NCBI RefSeq assembly: GCF_022788695.1
Contig: NZ_CP085154.1
Span: forward strand, 868,001 to 932,000
Source of the DNA: Pseudosulfitobacter sp. DSM 107133
GTDB lineage: Bacteria > Pseudomonadota > Alphaproteobacteria > Rhodobacterales > Rhodobacteraceae
Direction of reading: 5' to 3'
Length of the DNA: 64,000 nt
A program made the translations under genes and the position numbers. The number at the start of each line of letters is the position of its first letter. Positions within the stretch are counted from its first letter, which is position 1. The notes under the pieces were generated by a model. The model saw only the letters and a program-made list of their open reading frames with translations. It did no database searches and had not been told where the DNA came from. Below, in pieces: positions 27,740 to 36,505 of the stretch.

Positions 27740-27862
27740 CCGGCGACGGGTGGATCGTCTGCGGCCAGGTCTTCGAGGACCGTAATCAAGTGAGATCGCC
27801 CGTCGTCTTCGCATGAGACCTGAACGGATACGCAGCAGCTCACAGGCTCTGCACGACAAGCA
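27740..27862 (+). ncRNA. Predicted IS110 bridge RNA (guide-bearing part)
   Basis: The left end holds two guide loops in the expected order. Target loop: CTGCGGCC (27759-27766) is identical to the left target beside this copy, then the hairpin GGTC-TTCGAG-GACC, then AATCAAG (27784-27790), complementary to the right target CTTGATT. Donor loop: ACGGATAC (27824-27831) is identical to the element's right end (28819-28826), then a GCAG/CTGC hairpin, then GACAAG (27855-27860), complementary to its left end CTTGTC. RNA ends are not known. Bridge RNAs of this kind are established for the IS110 family (IS621). Confidence 0.75.
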
Positions 27863-27868
27863 AAGGAC

Positions 27869-28813
27869 ATGACGAAGATGATCAACGATACCATCGGCAT
27901 CGACATCTCGAAAGCGCATCTTGACGCGCACCGGCTCAGCACCGCAACCCACGCCCGGTTCGACAATACCGCGACAGGCCTGCGCGCCTTCGAGCGCTGG
28001 TTGGGGCAGACAACGCCGGAGCGCGTGGTCTTCGAGCCCACCGGCCCCTACCACCGACGCCTCGAGAGCCATTTCTCAGGCCGCCTGCCGCTCGTCAAGG
28101 TGAACCCGCTGCAGGCCCGCCGCTTCGCGCAGGCCCACGGCACACGCGCTAAGACCGACGCGGTCGATGCCCGCATGCTCGCGCTCATGGGGCGCGCGCT
28201 GGAGCTGGTTCCGGACCAGCCAACCGACCCCAAACAGCGTGAAATCAAGGAGTTGCATGTCGCCCGCACCGGGCTGGTGCGGGATCGTACCGCGCTGATG
28301 AACCGCCTTGGCACGCAACAGCTCGACGTGACCCGCCGCCTGACCCGGGCACGCCTGCGTCAGGTCAACCACCAGATCGACAGGCTTAACGCCGAAATCG
28401 AACGGCGAAACCGCGATTGCCCGGAACGCGCCAGGGCAATCGGCATTCTCACCTCGATCCCCGGGATCGGTGCCATCACCGCACGGGCGCTGCTCAGCGA
28501 ATGCCCCGAGATCGGCACTCTGGGGTCAAAGCAGATCGCGGCGCTCGCAGGTCTCGCGCCGATCACGTGTCAGTCCGGTCAGTGGAGCGGAAAGGCCCAC
28601 ATCCAGGGCGGGCGCAGGCTCCTGCGCGAGAGCCTGTTCATGCCCGCCCTCGTCGCCATGAAGCGAAACCCCGATCTGAGCCAGAAATACGATGCCCTCA
28701 GAGCCGCCGGAAAACCCCACAAGGTCGCGCTCGCCGTCCTCATGCGAAAACTCCTGATCCTCGCAAACACTCTCATAAGCGAAAACAGAGAATGGACACC
28801 AAAACACCCTTGA
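27869..28813 (+). CDS. IS110-family transposase (DEDD recombinase), copy 1
   Basis: A 314-residue recombinase. The RuvC-like DEDD domain opens with DTIGIDISKAHLDAH; GRLPLVKVNPLQARRFAQA and KTDAVDARMLALMG carry further acidic residues. The C-terminal IS116/IS110 domain has LTSIPGIGAITARALLSE and LAGLAPITCQSGQWSGKAHI with the catalytic Ser region. The ATG at 27869 is immediately after the RNA-coding region; the ATG at 27878 (MINDTIGID) has a better-spaced AAGGA. It appears intact and the copy at 37541-38485 encodes the same protein. Confidence 0.93.
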   Translation: MTKMINDTIGIDISKAHLDAHRLSTATHARFDNTATGLRAFERWLGQTTPERVVFEPTGPYHRRLESHFSGRLPLVKVNPLQARRFAQAHGTRAKTDAVDARMLALMGRALELVPDQPTDPKQREIKELHVARTGLVRDRTALMNRLGTQQLDVTRRLTRARLRQVNHQIDRLNAEIERRNRDCPERARAIGILTSIPGIGAITARALLSECPEIGTLGSKQIAALAGLAPITCQSGQWSGKAHIQGGRRLLRESLFMPALVAMKRNPDLSQKYDALRAAGKPHKVALAVLMRKLLILANTLISENREWTPKHP

Positions 28814-28945
28814 CCAAGACGGATACTTGATTCCGCGCGGGTGGAATGCGGCAAGGGCTCGAACCTGCCGTTCGCCACAAAAGATACCTTGGGCCGCTGC
28901 ACAGTCCTTCAACGGCCACCAAGGTCCACTCTTCTCCAGCCCGCC

Positions 28946-30091
28946 TCAGGCCACCCGCCGCCCTTCCGACCACACCGCCTGTACCAGCGGCGCGCCGTCC
29001 AGTACGCCAAAGCGGATCAGGTCGGCCCGTTTGCCCACCGCAATCTCGCCCCGGTCGACCAGACCCACGGACCGCGCGGGCGTGGCCGTCACGGTCGCAA
29101 TCGCGCGCGCCATGTCGTCCCAGACACCCGCCAGCTGCACCGCCGCCTGCAACAGCGCCGCAGGGACATAATCCGACGACAGGATATCCAGCAGCCCGGC
29201 CTGCGCCAGTTCCTGCGCGGCCACGTTGCCCGAATGCGACCCGCCACGCACCAGATTGGGCGCGCCCATGATGTTGGCAATGCCCGACGCGCGGCAGGCC
29301 GCTGCGGCCTCGACCGTCGTGGGGAATTCGGCAATCGCTACCCCATGCGCATGGCTGGCCGCGACCTGTTCCGCCGTGGTGTCGTCATGGCTGGCCAGCG
29401 TTGCACCATAGCGCGCCGCCGCCGCAACCGCCGCCGCCTCATGTTTCGCGCCCAGCTGCGCCTGAAGCCCGTAGAGGAATTCGACATATTCGGCGAAACC
29501 CTCGGCCTGCATGTTGTGCTTGCCACGCACATAGGTCTCGAATTTCGACACGTCGCGGAACTGCCGCTGCCCCGGAGTGTGGTCCATCAGCGACACGATC
29601 CCCACCTTGTCGTCGGTTCCGAACTCGCCCAGCTCCTCCTCCAGCGTCTCCGAACAAATCTCGGCGCGCAGGTGGATGTGATGGCTGATCTTCAACGCGC
29701 CCCGGTTGCGCATCTCCAGAATCTCATCCGCCATCTGGCGCGCGTATTTGCCATAGCGTTTGTGATCCCCCGACAGGATCGACCCCACGCGGATGGCGTC
29801 AAAGACGGTGGTGATGCCGGTGCCCGCCAGCTCGCGGTCATGGGCCAGGATGGCGGCGCGGTGGGGCCAGTCGACCTTGGGGCGCGGCACCATATGGCGT
29901 TCCAGATTGTCGGTGTGCAGCTCGATCAGACCGGGGGCCACGAAATCCCCCGCGCAATCCTGCGCCGCCGCAACGCCGGTCCCGCCCGAGGCCACATCGG
30001 CAATCCTGCCATCGCGCAGCACCACGGTGCCGGTGATCACATCGTCAGGCAGCACCACGCGGGCGTTGGTCAATACGGTCTCTTGGGTCAT
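28946..30091 (-). CDS. phnM: Ribose 1-methylphosphonate 5-triphosphate diphosphohydrolase
   Basis: A 381-residue amidohydrolase-fold enzyme. Metal ligands sit in GLIELHTDNLERH, then THHIH-type residues (LKISHHIHLRAE) and LASHDDTT. It removes pyrophosphate from alpha-D-ribose 1-alkylphosphonate 5-triphosphate, producing the substrate for PhnJ. It is the last gene of the phnGHIJKLNM operon, overlapping phnN by four bases, and ends about 120 bp from IS110 copy 1. Confidence 0.95.
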   Translation of the reverse strand: MTQETVLTNARVVLPDDVITGTVVLRDGRIADVASGGTGVAAAQDCAGDFVAPGLIELHTDNLERHMVPRPKVDWPHRAAILAHDRELAGTGITTVFDAIRVGSILSGDHKRYGKYARQMADEILEMRNRGALKISHHIHLRAEICSETLEEELGEFGTDDKVGIVSLMDHTPGQRQFRDVSKFETYVRGKHNMQAEGFAEYVEFLYGLQAQLGAKHEAAAVAAAARYGATLASHDDTTAEQVAASHAHGVAIAEFPTTVEAAAACRASGIANIMGAPNLVRGGSHSGNVAAQELAQAGLLDILSSDYVPAALLQAAVQLAGVWDDMARAIATVTATPARSVGLVDRGEIAVGKRADLIRFGVLDGAPLVQAVWSEGRRVA

Positions 30092-30642
30092 GTCAGTGTC
30101 ACGTCTTTCTGTGGGTAAAGGGCCGCCAGCGCACGCTGCACGGTGTCTGCCAGCGGACCCGAATTGTCGATATGGATTGCGTTGATGCCCCCGGGCAGGG
30201 CAAAGCCCGCCCGTGCCAGCCGTGCGTCGATCTCGGCACCCGCCTCGCGCCCCCGCGCCATCAGACGGGCGCGCAGCACGGCGGGGCTGGCGGTCAGCAA
30301 CAGCACCGGCATCGCCCCGAACCGCGCCTGCGCCGCCGGCAGCACGGAACGCGACAGGTTCACCAGCAGGTCACGGCCCTGCTTCAGCTCCTTGTCCACG
30401 GTGGCCGGAATGCCATAGCGCAGCCCATGCGCCTGCCAGCTCAGCGCAAATTCGCCCGCCGCCTGCATGCCCATGAACATCGGCACGCTCACCGCATCAA
30501 AATCCTCGCCGCCCGCATCCGCTTCGCGCGTGATCACACGGCGCACCAGCGACAGTTGCGGTGCCGCATCGACCAGCGCCTGCATCACCGTGTCCTTGCC
30601 CACACCGGACGGGCCGACCACGGCGATCATCCGCCCGCTCAT
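30088..30642 (-). CDS. phnN: Ribose 1,5-bisphosphate phosphokinase
   Basis: A 184-residue P-loop kinase: [17 protein letters not shown] at the start, RRVITREA and the lid region [15 protein letters not shown] later. PhnN phosphorylates ribose 1,5-bisphosphate, the ribosyl product left after the C-P lyase pathway, to PRPP. It overlaps both phnL and phnM by four bases. Confidence 0.93.
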   Translation of the reverse strand: MSGRMIAVVGPSGVGKDTVMQALVDAAPQLSLVRRVITREADAGGEDFDAVSVPMFMGMQAAGEFALSWQAHGLRYGIPATVDKELKQGRDLLVNLSRSVLPAAQARFGAMPVLLLTASPAVLRARLMARGREAGAEIDARLARAGFALPGGINAIHIDNSGPLADTVQRALAALYPQKDVTLT

Positions 30643-31322
30643 GCCGCCATGCCCGGAGTAAAGGCGGCCGCATCAATCACCCGGTCGCATACCCGGTCCC
30701 GCGCCGCCTCGTCGTGGAAAATCCCCACAATCGCCGCCCCCCGTGCCTTGGCGCCTTCGATCAGCGACAGGACAACCTCGCGGTTGGTGGCGTCCAGACT
30801 GGCGGTGGGTTCATCCAGCAACAACGCCGGATAATCATAGGCAAAGCCGCGCGCGATGTTCACCCGCTGCTGTTCGCCCCCTGAAAACGTGGTCGGGCTC
30901 AGCCCCCACAGCCGTTCGGGAATGTTCAGCCGCGCCAGCAGGTTGCGCGCCCGCGCCTCGGCCATGGCGCGGTCATGGCCGGTGCGCAACAGCGGCTCGG
31001 CCACCACGTCCAGCGTGGACACACGCGGCACCACCCGCAGAAACTGGCTGACATAGCCCAGCGTGTCCCGCCGCAGCGCCAGTATCTCGCGCGGCTGGGC
31101 CGTGGCCACGTCCACCCCACCAATGCGGATATGCCCCGAGGCCGCCAGATAATTGCCATAAAGCATCCGCATCAGCGTGGATTTCCCCGCGCCCGACGCG
31201 CCGATCAGCCCCACGCATTCGCCCGCCGCCACATCAAAGGCAGCACCCTCCATCACCGGAATAACCGTGCCGCCCTGATTGTGCAGGGTGAAGGATTTGC
31301 ACAGGTTTTCAACTTGGATCAT
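30639..31322 (-). CDS. phnL: C-P lyase complex ATP-binding subunit PhnL
   Basis: A 227-residue ABC-type ATPase without membrane partner: Walker [10 protein letters not shown], signature [14 protein letters not shown], Walker [15 protein letters not shown]. PhnL associates with the PhnGHIJ core together with PhnK and is required for phosphonate breakdown. A 52-bp gap separates it from phnK, the longest gap within the operon, containing a small hairpin (31353-31369) followed by T residues on the coding strand. Confidence 0.93.
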   Translation of the reverse strand: MIQVENLCKSFTLHNQGGTVIPVMEGAAFDVAAGECVGLIGASGAGKSTLMRMLYGNYLAASGHIRIGGVDVATAQPREILALRRDTLGYVSQFLRVVPRVSTLDVVAEPLLRTGHDRAMAEARARNLLARLNIPERLWGLSPTTFSGGEQQRVNIARGFAYDYPALLLDEPTASLDATNREVVLSLIEGAKARGAAIVGIFHDEAARDRVCDRVIDAAAFTPGMAA

Positions 31323-31374
31323 TTTCTTAACCTATTGTTAATAAACAGAAAAGGCTTCGCCGCGAAACCTCTCA

Positions 31375-32145
31375 TTATACCTGCAACACCGAAGACACCA
31401 GCAACTGCGTATAGGCATGTTGCGGATCGTCCAGAACCTGATCGGTTAGCCCGGTCTCGACCACATGGCCGTCTTTCATCACCATCAGCCGGTCGGCCAG
31501 CAACCGCACCACGGCCAGATCATGGGTCACGATAATCGCGCTCAGCCCCATCTCTCGCACCAGCCCGCGCAAAAGATCCAGCAGCCGCGCCTGCACGCTG
31601 ACGTCCAGACCGCCGGTGGGTTCGTCCATGAACACCAGCCGTGGCCCGGTGACCAGATTGCGCGCGATCTGCAACCGCTGTTGCATGCCCCCCGAAAAGG
31701 CAGTGGGGCGGTCGTCGATGCGGTCGGCGTTGATCTCGACACGGCCCAGCCAGTCGGTCGCGGTGTCGCGGATGCTGCCATAATGGCGCGCGCCCACAGC
31801 CATCAGCCGCTCGCCCACGTTGCCGCCCGCACTGACATTCATCCGCAGCCCGTCGCGGGCGTGCTGGTGGACGAACGCCCAGTCGGTGCGCCCCAGCATC
31901 CGCCGTTCCGGCTCGCGCATGGTCACGGTGTCGCGCAAACCATCGGTCTTGGTGTCAAAGCGCACGGCACCCGCGTCGGGCGTCAGATGCCCCGCCAGAC
32001 AGTTCAGCAAGGTCGACTTGCCCGACCCGCTTTCGCCCACAATACCCATGACTTCGCCGGGGTACAGATCGAACGACACGTCCGTACATCCCACCCGCGC
32101 GCCATAGAACTTGGCCACGCCTTCTACCTGCAAAAGCGGTGTCAT
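31375..32145 (-). CDS. phnK: C-P lyase complex ATP-binding subunit PhnK
   Basis: A 256-residue ABC-type ATPase: Walker A GESGSGKSTLLN, signature FSGGMQQRLQIARN, Walker B RLVFMDEPTGGLDVSVQ. Structures of the E. coli complex show PhnK bound at PhnJ. The start overlaps the end of phnJ by four bases. Confidence 0.94.
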   Translation of the reverse strand: MTPLLQVEGVAKFYGARVGCTDVSFDLYPGEVMGIVGESGSGKSTLLNCLAGHLTPDAGAVRFDTKTDGLRDTVTMREPERRMLGRTDWAFVHQHARDGLRMNVSAGGNVGERLMAVGARHYGSIRDTATDWLGRVEINADRIDDRPTAFSGGMQQRLQIARNLVTGPRLVFMDEPTGGLDVSVQARLLDLLRGLVREMGLSAIIVTHDLAVVRLLADRLMVMKDGHVVETGLTDQVLDDPQHAYTQLLVSSVLQV

Positions 32146-33011
32146 GCCGCGTCCTCCTCAATCGGGACGCCCTGCGCGCCCACATGCCCCGCTGCGCGGC
32201 GGCCCTGGCAGTAATCGGTGTCCGAACACATGAACAGACGCCCGCCGTCGTCATCGACAATCAACTCGTCCAGATAGCTGTCGGTCGCCCCGCACAGGTC
32301 GCAAGGGTGGTCCGCCTTGCTGGCCTCGAAGGGGAAATCCTCGAAATCCAGACTGACCACCTTGCTATAGGGCGGCACCGCGTAAATCCGCTGCTCGCGG
32401 CCCGCGCCGAACAGTTGGATCGCGGCCATTTCCAGCTTGGGGTTGTCGAATTTCGGAATGGGCGAGGGGTCCATGACATAGCGCCCCTCGACCTTCACCG
32501 GATAGGCATAGGCCGTGGCAATCGCGCCGTGCTGGCTGATGTCCTCGTACAGCTTCACATGCATCAGGCCGTATTCCTCCAGACTGTGCATCTTGCGGGT
32601 TTCCACCTCGGACGGTTCCAGAAAGCGCAGCGGCTCGGGGATCGGCACCTGATAGACCAATATCTGATCCGCCCGCAGCTCCTCTTCGGGGATGCGGTGG
32701 CGGGTCTGGATCACGCTGGCCTCTGCCGTCGCTTCGGTCACGGCCACGCCGGCGGTTTTCTGGAAAAACCGTCGGATTGACACCGCGTTGGTGGTGTCAT
32801 CGGCCCCTTGGTCGATCACCTTGAACGTGTCCTCGGGCGTTAGCACGGCGGCAGATACCTGCACCCCGCCGGTGCCCCAGCCATATGGCATCGGCATCTC
32901 ACGGCTGGCAAAGGGCACCTGATAACCCGGTATCGCCAACCCCTTGAGGATCGCACGGCGGATCATCCGCTTGGTCTGCTCGTCCAGATAGGCAAAGTTA
33001 TAGTCAGTCAT
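32142..33011 (-). CDS. phnJ: Carbon-phosphorus lyase radical SAM subunit PhnJ
   Basis: A 289-residue enzyme that cleaves the C-P bond of ribose 1-alkylphosphonate 5-phosphate with a radical formed from SAM and a 4Fe-4S cluster. The cysteine-rich region is intact near residues 238-275: HPCDLCGATDSY and LFMCSDTDYCQGR. The N-terminus YAYLDEQTKRMIRRAILKG, read here as YLDEQTKRMIRRAILKG, is strongly conserved. It belongs to the PhnGHIJ core. Confidence 0.96.
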   Translation of the reverse strand: MTDYNFAYLDEQTKRMIRRAILKGLAIPGYQVPFASREMPMPYGWGTGGVQVSAAVLTPEDTFKVIDQGADDTTNAVSIRRFFQKTAGVAVTEATAEASVIQTRHRIPEEELRADQILVYQVPIPEPLRFLEPSEVETRKMHSLEEYGLMHVKLYEDISQHGAIATAYAYPVKVEGRYVMDPSPIPKFDNPKLEMAAIQLFGAGREQRIYAVPPYSKVVSLDFEDFPFEASKADHPCDLCGATDSYLDELIVDDDGGRLFMCSDTDYCQGRRAAGHVGAQGVPIEEDAA

Positions 33012-34147
33012 TCTGCCGCCTCCTTCATCTTGCCAGATAAACTCCCGCCGGAGGCATCTGAGGTATCAGTTTGCTGGGCAGTATTGGCCTGCGCCTCACG
33101 CCGCAACTTGCGGATCAACTCCAGTTCCGACTGGAAATCGACGTAATGGGGCAGCTTGATGTGCTCCAGAAACCCTGTCGCCTGAATGTTGTCCGCATGG
33201 TACAGCACGAATTCCTCGTCCTGCGCCGGCGCGCCAAGGTTGTCCTCGCCCAGCTCTTTCCAGCGCAGTGCGCGGTCCACCAGCGCCATCGAAATCGCCT
33301 TGCGTTCCGACATGCCGAACACCAGCCCATAGCCGCGGGTGAACTGTGGCGGTTGGGTTTTTGAGCCCTGAAACTGGTTCACCGTCTCGCATTCGGTCAC
33401 TTCGATCTCGCCGATTTCGATTGCGAACCCCAGTTCGGGAATGTCCATCTCCACCGGCACCACCCCGATGCGCAATTCCGCCACAAAAGCGTGGTTGCGC
33501 GCGTATCCGCGCTGGGTGGAATAGGCCATGCCAAGGATGAACCCTTCATCGCCACGGGTCAGCGATTGCAGCCGCAGATCGCGGGTGGCGGGCAGCTCCA
33601 GCGGTGTGCGGGTCAGATCGGGTGGCGTCGCATCGCTGTCCGTCTCGGGCTGGATCAACCCCTCGCGGTCCAGAAAGCTCATGATATGCGGTGTCTGCGC
33701 GGTGCTGGCGGGGGCCTCTTCGGCGGCAGGCACGTCCCCTTCTGCGGCCAGTTTGAAATCCAGCAGGCGGTGCGTGTAGTCGAATGTCGGCCCCAGCATC
33801 TGCCCGCCCGGCGCGTCCTTGAACGTGGCCGAGACACGGCGGTCGCAGGCCATGGCCTCGGTGTCGATGGGGACCGAGCCACCGAAACGCGGCAGGGTGG
33901 TGCGATAGGCGCGGATCAGGAAAATCGCCTCGATCAGATCACCGCGCGATTGTTTGATCGCCAGCGCGGCCAGATCGGGATCATAGAGCGACCCTTCGGC
34001 CATGACGCGGTTCACGGCCAGCTTCAACTGTTCGCGGATTTGCGGGACTGACAGTTCCTCGACCGACGCATCGCCGCGCCGTTCTTCGGCCAGCCATGCG
34101 TGGGCATTGTCAATCGCCCGCTCTCCGCCTTTGACGGCTACATACAT
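33008..34147 (-). CDS. phnI: C-P lyase core subunit PhnI
   Basis: A 379-residue protein of the PhnI family, which with PhnG, H and L attaches the phosphonate to ribose by displacing adenine from ATP. Recognisable blocks are MYVAVKGGERAIDNAHAWL, FLIRAYRTTLPRF and SYSTQRGYARNHAFVAELR-like sequence (here AYSTQRGYARNHAFVAELR). The C-terminal 30 residues are variable and polar. It overlaps phnJ by four bases and shares one base with phnH. Confidence 0.95.
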   Translation of the reverse strand: MYVAVKGGERAIDNAHAWLAEERRGDASVEELSVPQIREQLKLAVNRVMAEGSLYDPDLAALAIKQSRGDLIEAIFLIRAYRTTLPRFGGSVPIDTEAMACDRRVSATFKDAPGGQMLGPTFDYTHRLLDFKLAAEGDVPAAEEAPASTAQTPHIMSFLDREGLIQPETDSDATPPDLTRTPLELPATRDLRLQSLTRGDEGFILGMAYSTQRGYARNHAFVAELRIGVVPVEMDIPELGFAIEIGEIEVTECETVNQFQGSKTQPPQFTRGYGLVFGMSERKAISMALVDRALRWKELGEDNLGAPAQDEEFVLYHADNIQATGFLEHIKLPHYVDFQSELELIRKLRREAQANTAQQTDTSDASGGSLSGKMKEAAE

Positions 34148-34707
34148 CAGCTTACTTTCGTGGTTCGGGGCAGGGCGGCCACTTGGTCGCCTGCGGTCAG
34201 GAAGTGGTCCAGGCCCAGCGGGAACAGCTTGGTATTGGCCTGAAAGGCTGTGGTTTCGGGCAGGGACAGCATGGCGCTGTCCTTGATCCCCGGACCGCGC
34301 AGGGTCGCACCGGTGTTGCTCAGGGCGTCACATTCCACGATCAGCGTGGTGGACCGGTCGGGATATTCCGCCGTGCCGATGGGAAAGGGCAGGCCGCTGA
34401 GTTCGTCCCATGTGCCCGCGGCAAAGGCTGCATCCTCGGCCCCGCAAAACGGCGCGCCAGTGTGAAAGGTGATCCAGTCGCGCACCGCCTTTGTGTCGCG
34501 GGAGGGCGCCAGGAACACTGGCGTTTCGGGATCGCACAGCGTCAGCAACACGATCCCGGCCGCCCGAGACAGCGGTGCGGGCGGCGTGCCGCCGGTCACG
34601 GTTTCAATCCGCCCCGGCTGCGCCATCACCTGCATGATGTGGCGAAACGCGTGGGCGGCGTCGATCGCAGCATTGGCAAAACCGCCAGAGAGGGCATCGG
34701 CCTGCAT
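34147..34707 (-). CDS. phnH: C-P lyase core subunit PhnH
   Basis: A 186-residue PhnH family protein with the conserved AAHAFRHIMQVMAQPGRI block near the start and LTLCDPETPVFL near residue 55. PhnH is structurally a vestigial PLP-transferase fold with no cofactor site, acting as part of the core complex. Its start overlaps the stop of phnG by one base. Confidence 0.93.
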   Translation of the reverse strand: MQADALSGGFANAAIDAAHAFRHIMQVMAQPGRIETVTGGTPPAPLSRAAGIVLLTLCDPETPVFLAPSRDTKAVRDWITFHTGAPFCGAEDAAFAAGTWDELSGLPFPIGTAEYPDRSTTLIVECDALSNTGATLRGPGIKDSAMLSLPETTAFQANTKLFPLGLDHFLTAGDQVAALPRTTKVS

Positions 34708-35162
34708 CAGTCTTCTCCTCTGACCATGGTGAAAAACTCGACCTTGGTGGCCGCTGCCTTGGCGCTGCGGGTGGCGCGGGTCCGGGCCATCTGGTCCTGC
34801 AGCGGGTCCAGCACCGCAGCACGGATCGCACCGGCCTGATCGGTCTGCATCAGCGCATCAATCAACGCCGCCTGCGTCGCCTTGACCTTGTCACGCCCCT
34901 GCACATAACCGTGCCCGTCCTGCCCCGAGGCCAGTCGGACCGAGGCGCGGGTGACGGTGACTTCGCCAAGGTTAAAGGCACTGCCGACAGCCCCCGCACG
35001 CCCGCGCACCATCACGCTGCCCACTTCGGGGCTGCGCAAGACGGTGTGATCGGGGACCAGCGCGGCCCCTGTCCACAGCGCATCCAGATCCGCCGCGCGG
35101 CAGCGGGCGAGCAGGCCCAGCCAGGCTTTGCGGGCAGCGTTTGGGTCGGTCATTTCATTCAT
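34707..35162 (-). CDS. phnG: C-P lyase core subunit PhnG
   Basis: A 151-residue PhnG, first gene of the operon. Conserved blocks are RKAWLGLLARC near the start, LRSPEVGSVMVRGRAGAVGS, FNLGEVTVTRASVRL and GRDKVKATQAALIDALM. AAGG lies about eight bases before the ATG at 35162; an in-frame ATG three codons later is possible. It is transcribed away from phnF through the shared operator region. Confidence 0.93.
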   Translation of the reverse strand: MNEMTDPNAARKAWLGLLARCRAADLDALWTGAALVPDHTVLRSPEVGSVMVRGRAGAVGSAFNLGEVTVTRASVRLASGQDGHGYVQGRDKVKATQAALIDALMQTDQAGAIRAAVLDPLQDQMARTRATRSAKAAATKVEFFTMVRGED

Positions 35163-35177
35163 GTAGACACCTTGCCG

Positions 35178-35209
35178 ATTTGTCTAGAGTCCTATACAAC
35201 TAGACAAAT
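35178..35209. promoter_or_regulatory. Inverted-repeat operator between phnG and phnF
   Basis: A perfect 10-bp inverted repeat, ATTTGTCTAG (35178-35187) and CTAGACAAAT (35200-35209), with a 12-bp spacer, lies in the 105-bp divergent promoter region. It begins 16 bp upstream of the phnG start. This is the expected position for an operator of the divergently encoded GntR regulator PhnF. Confidence 0.65.
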
Positions 35210-35267
35210 AATCGCTGATTCCACTCCGCACCGCAATCCCCCCTTCTGTGAAGTTTTGGTGACACCC

Positions 35268-35975
35268 ATGGCCCGCACCCCGATCTGGAAATCCATCGCC
35301 ACCCATCTGCGCGACGAAATCGCCGCCGGTCAGTTCGCCCAGGGTGACAAGCTGCCGACCGAGGCGGCGCTGGCCGCGCGCTTTGGCGTCAACCGGCACA
35401 CCGTGCGCCACGCGCTGGGCGCACTGGCCGAGGACGGCGTGGTCTATGCAAGGCGCGGCGCGGGCGTGTTCGTGACACAGGTGCCGACGGATTACCCCAT
35501 CGGCAAGCGGGTGCGCTTTCACCAGAACCTGACGCTGGCGGGGCGGGTGCCGGCCAAGGAAATCCTGTCATTGGAGACCCGCACGGCGACGGCTGCGGAT
35601 TGCAAGGCGCTGCGGCTGGAGGCGGGGGCCACGGTGCATGACTACGAAGGGTTGTCGCTGGCCGACGGCCAGCCCCTGGGGCTGGTGCGCAGCGTTTTTC
35701 CCGCCGAACGCTTTCCCAACCTGCCTGCCGATCTGCACGCATTGCGCTCGATCACCGCCGCCCTCAAACGCGGCGGCGTGGCGGATTACACCCGTGCCTC
35801 GACCCGGCTAAAGGCGAAACTGGCCACAGCAACCCAAGCCCTGCACCTGCGCATCAGTGAGGGCGCACCGGTGCTGCACGCGACCAGCATCAACGTGGAT
35901 GTAGAGGGGGTGCCGGTGGAGTTCGGCAATACCTGGTTTGCGGGGGACCGGATCACGCTGACGCTGGAAGGGTGA
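35268..35975 (+). CDS. phnF: Phosphonate metabolism transcriptional regulator PhnF
   Basis: A 235-residue GntR-family (HutC subfamily) repressor. The N-terminal winged helix is TPIWKSIATHLRDEIAAGQF, with LPTEAALAARFGVNRHTVR as recognition region; the C-terminal UTRA ligand-binding domain begins near residue 90 and ends VPVEFGNTWFAGDRITLTLE. It is divergent from the phnG operon and probably represses it. The ATG at 35268 was chosen; a GTG three codons upstream is possible. Confidence 0.92.
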   Translation: MARTPIWKSIATHLRDEIAAGQFAQGDKLPTEAALAARFGVNRHTVRHALGALAEDGVVYARRGAGVFVTQVPTDYPIGKRVRFHQNLTLAGRVPAKEILSLETRTATAADCKALRLEAGATVHDYEGLSLADGQPLGLVRSVFPAERFPNLPADLHALRSITAALKRGGVADYTRASTRLKAKLATATQALHLRISEGAPVLHATSINVDVEGVPVEFGNTWFAGDRITLTLEG

Positions 35976-36151
35976 GGGGGGGTATGGGGGGAGAGCGGTC
36001 GTTCTCTGCGCCAGGCTCCAAGACACGCTGTGCGGGACTTTGCTGCCTTTCGCTGCGCACAGGACGAACGGCAGTAATGCGCAGATACCGTTGAAAAAGG
36101 CTTAGTTCTGAGCTTGACGCCATGTGCTCCGCACTCGGCAATTCTTCACCT
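35976..36151. other. Intergenic DNA between phnF and an IS1182 remnant
   Basis: No gene. GTTGAAAAAGGC near 36091 resembles the terminal repeat of the IS1182 element at 14752, consistent with one end of a decayed insertion. Confidence 0.45.
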
Positions 36152-36412
36152 TCACGCCGGTTGATGGCGTTGGGGAACCAGTTTGGCGAGTTTTCGGAGG
36201 TTTTGGGCGGTGGCTGCAAGCAGGAATTCGTCCTTCGCGCCGTTTGGTCCTCTCAGACGCAAACGGTCGAGCCTTAGAATGCGCTTGAAGTGCGCGAACA
36301 GCATCTCGACTTTCTTCCTGGCGCAAGCGAAAGAGACATAGGTGTCAGTTTTGGCGATTTCGCGCGCCCGTTCACGTGCATCCTCGTGCATGTGTCGTGC
36401 TATCTTGCGCAC
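36152..36412 (-). pseudogene. IS1182-family transposase remnant (C-terminal fragment)
   Basis: About 86 residues remain: VRKIARHMHEDARERAREIA, then ARKKVEMLFAHFKRILRLDR with the catalytic Glu, and AATAQNLRKLAKLVP at the end. It closely resembles the end of the transposase at 14827-16335 but is a different copy. Upstream sequence (36413-36470) no longer matches a transposase, so the rest has been deleted. Confidence 0.8.
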
Positions 36413-36505
36413 GTCTTCACCTTAGGCGATTGATCGCGCTTCGCGTTTCTAAGTTTTTGCTGGCGCTTTTGGTGCATCGGGTCAGCGCCTTCACCCCGGC
36501 TTGTC

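Larger units (their letters stand above)
27669..28825 (+). mobile_element. IS110-family insertion sequence, copy 1
   Basis: The ends were fixed by comparing it with the inverted copy at 37529-38685; the elements are both 1157 bp. CTTG occurs at both junctions: it opens the element at 27669-27672 and again follows its end at 28826-28829. That fits recombination at a short shared core rather than target duplication, as is typical of IS110. About 200 non-coding bases lie before the transposase and only 12 after it. I noted one base difference between the copies, A at 27818 against G in copy 2. Confidence 0.9.

Noticed and set aside
36413..36470. CTTAG/CTAAG-framed palindrome upstream of the IS1182 remnant as another mobile hairpin
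   Set aside because: The inner sequence pairs poorly and there is no intact reference to show an insertion.
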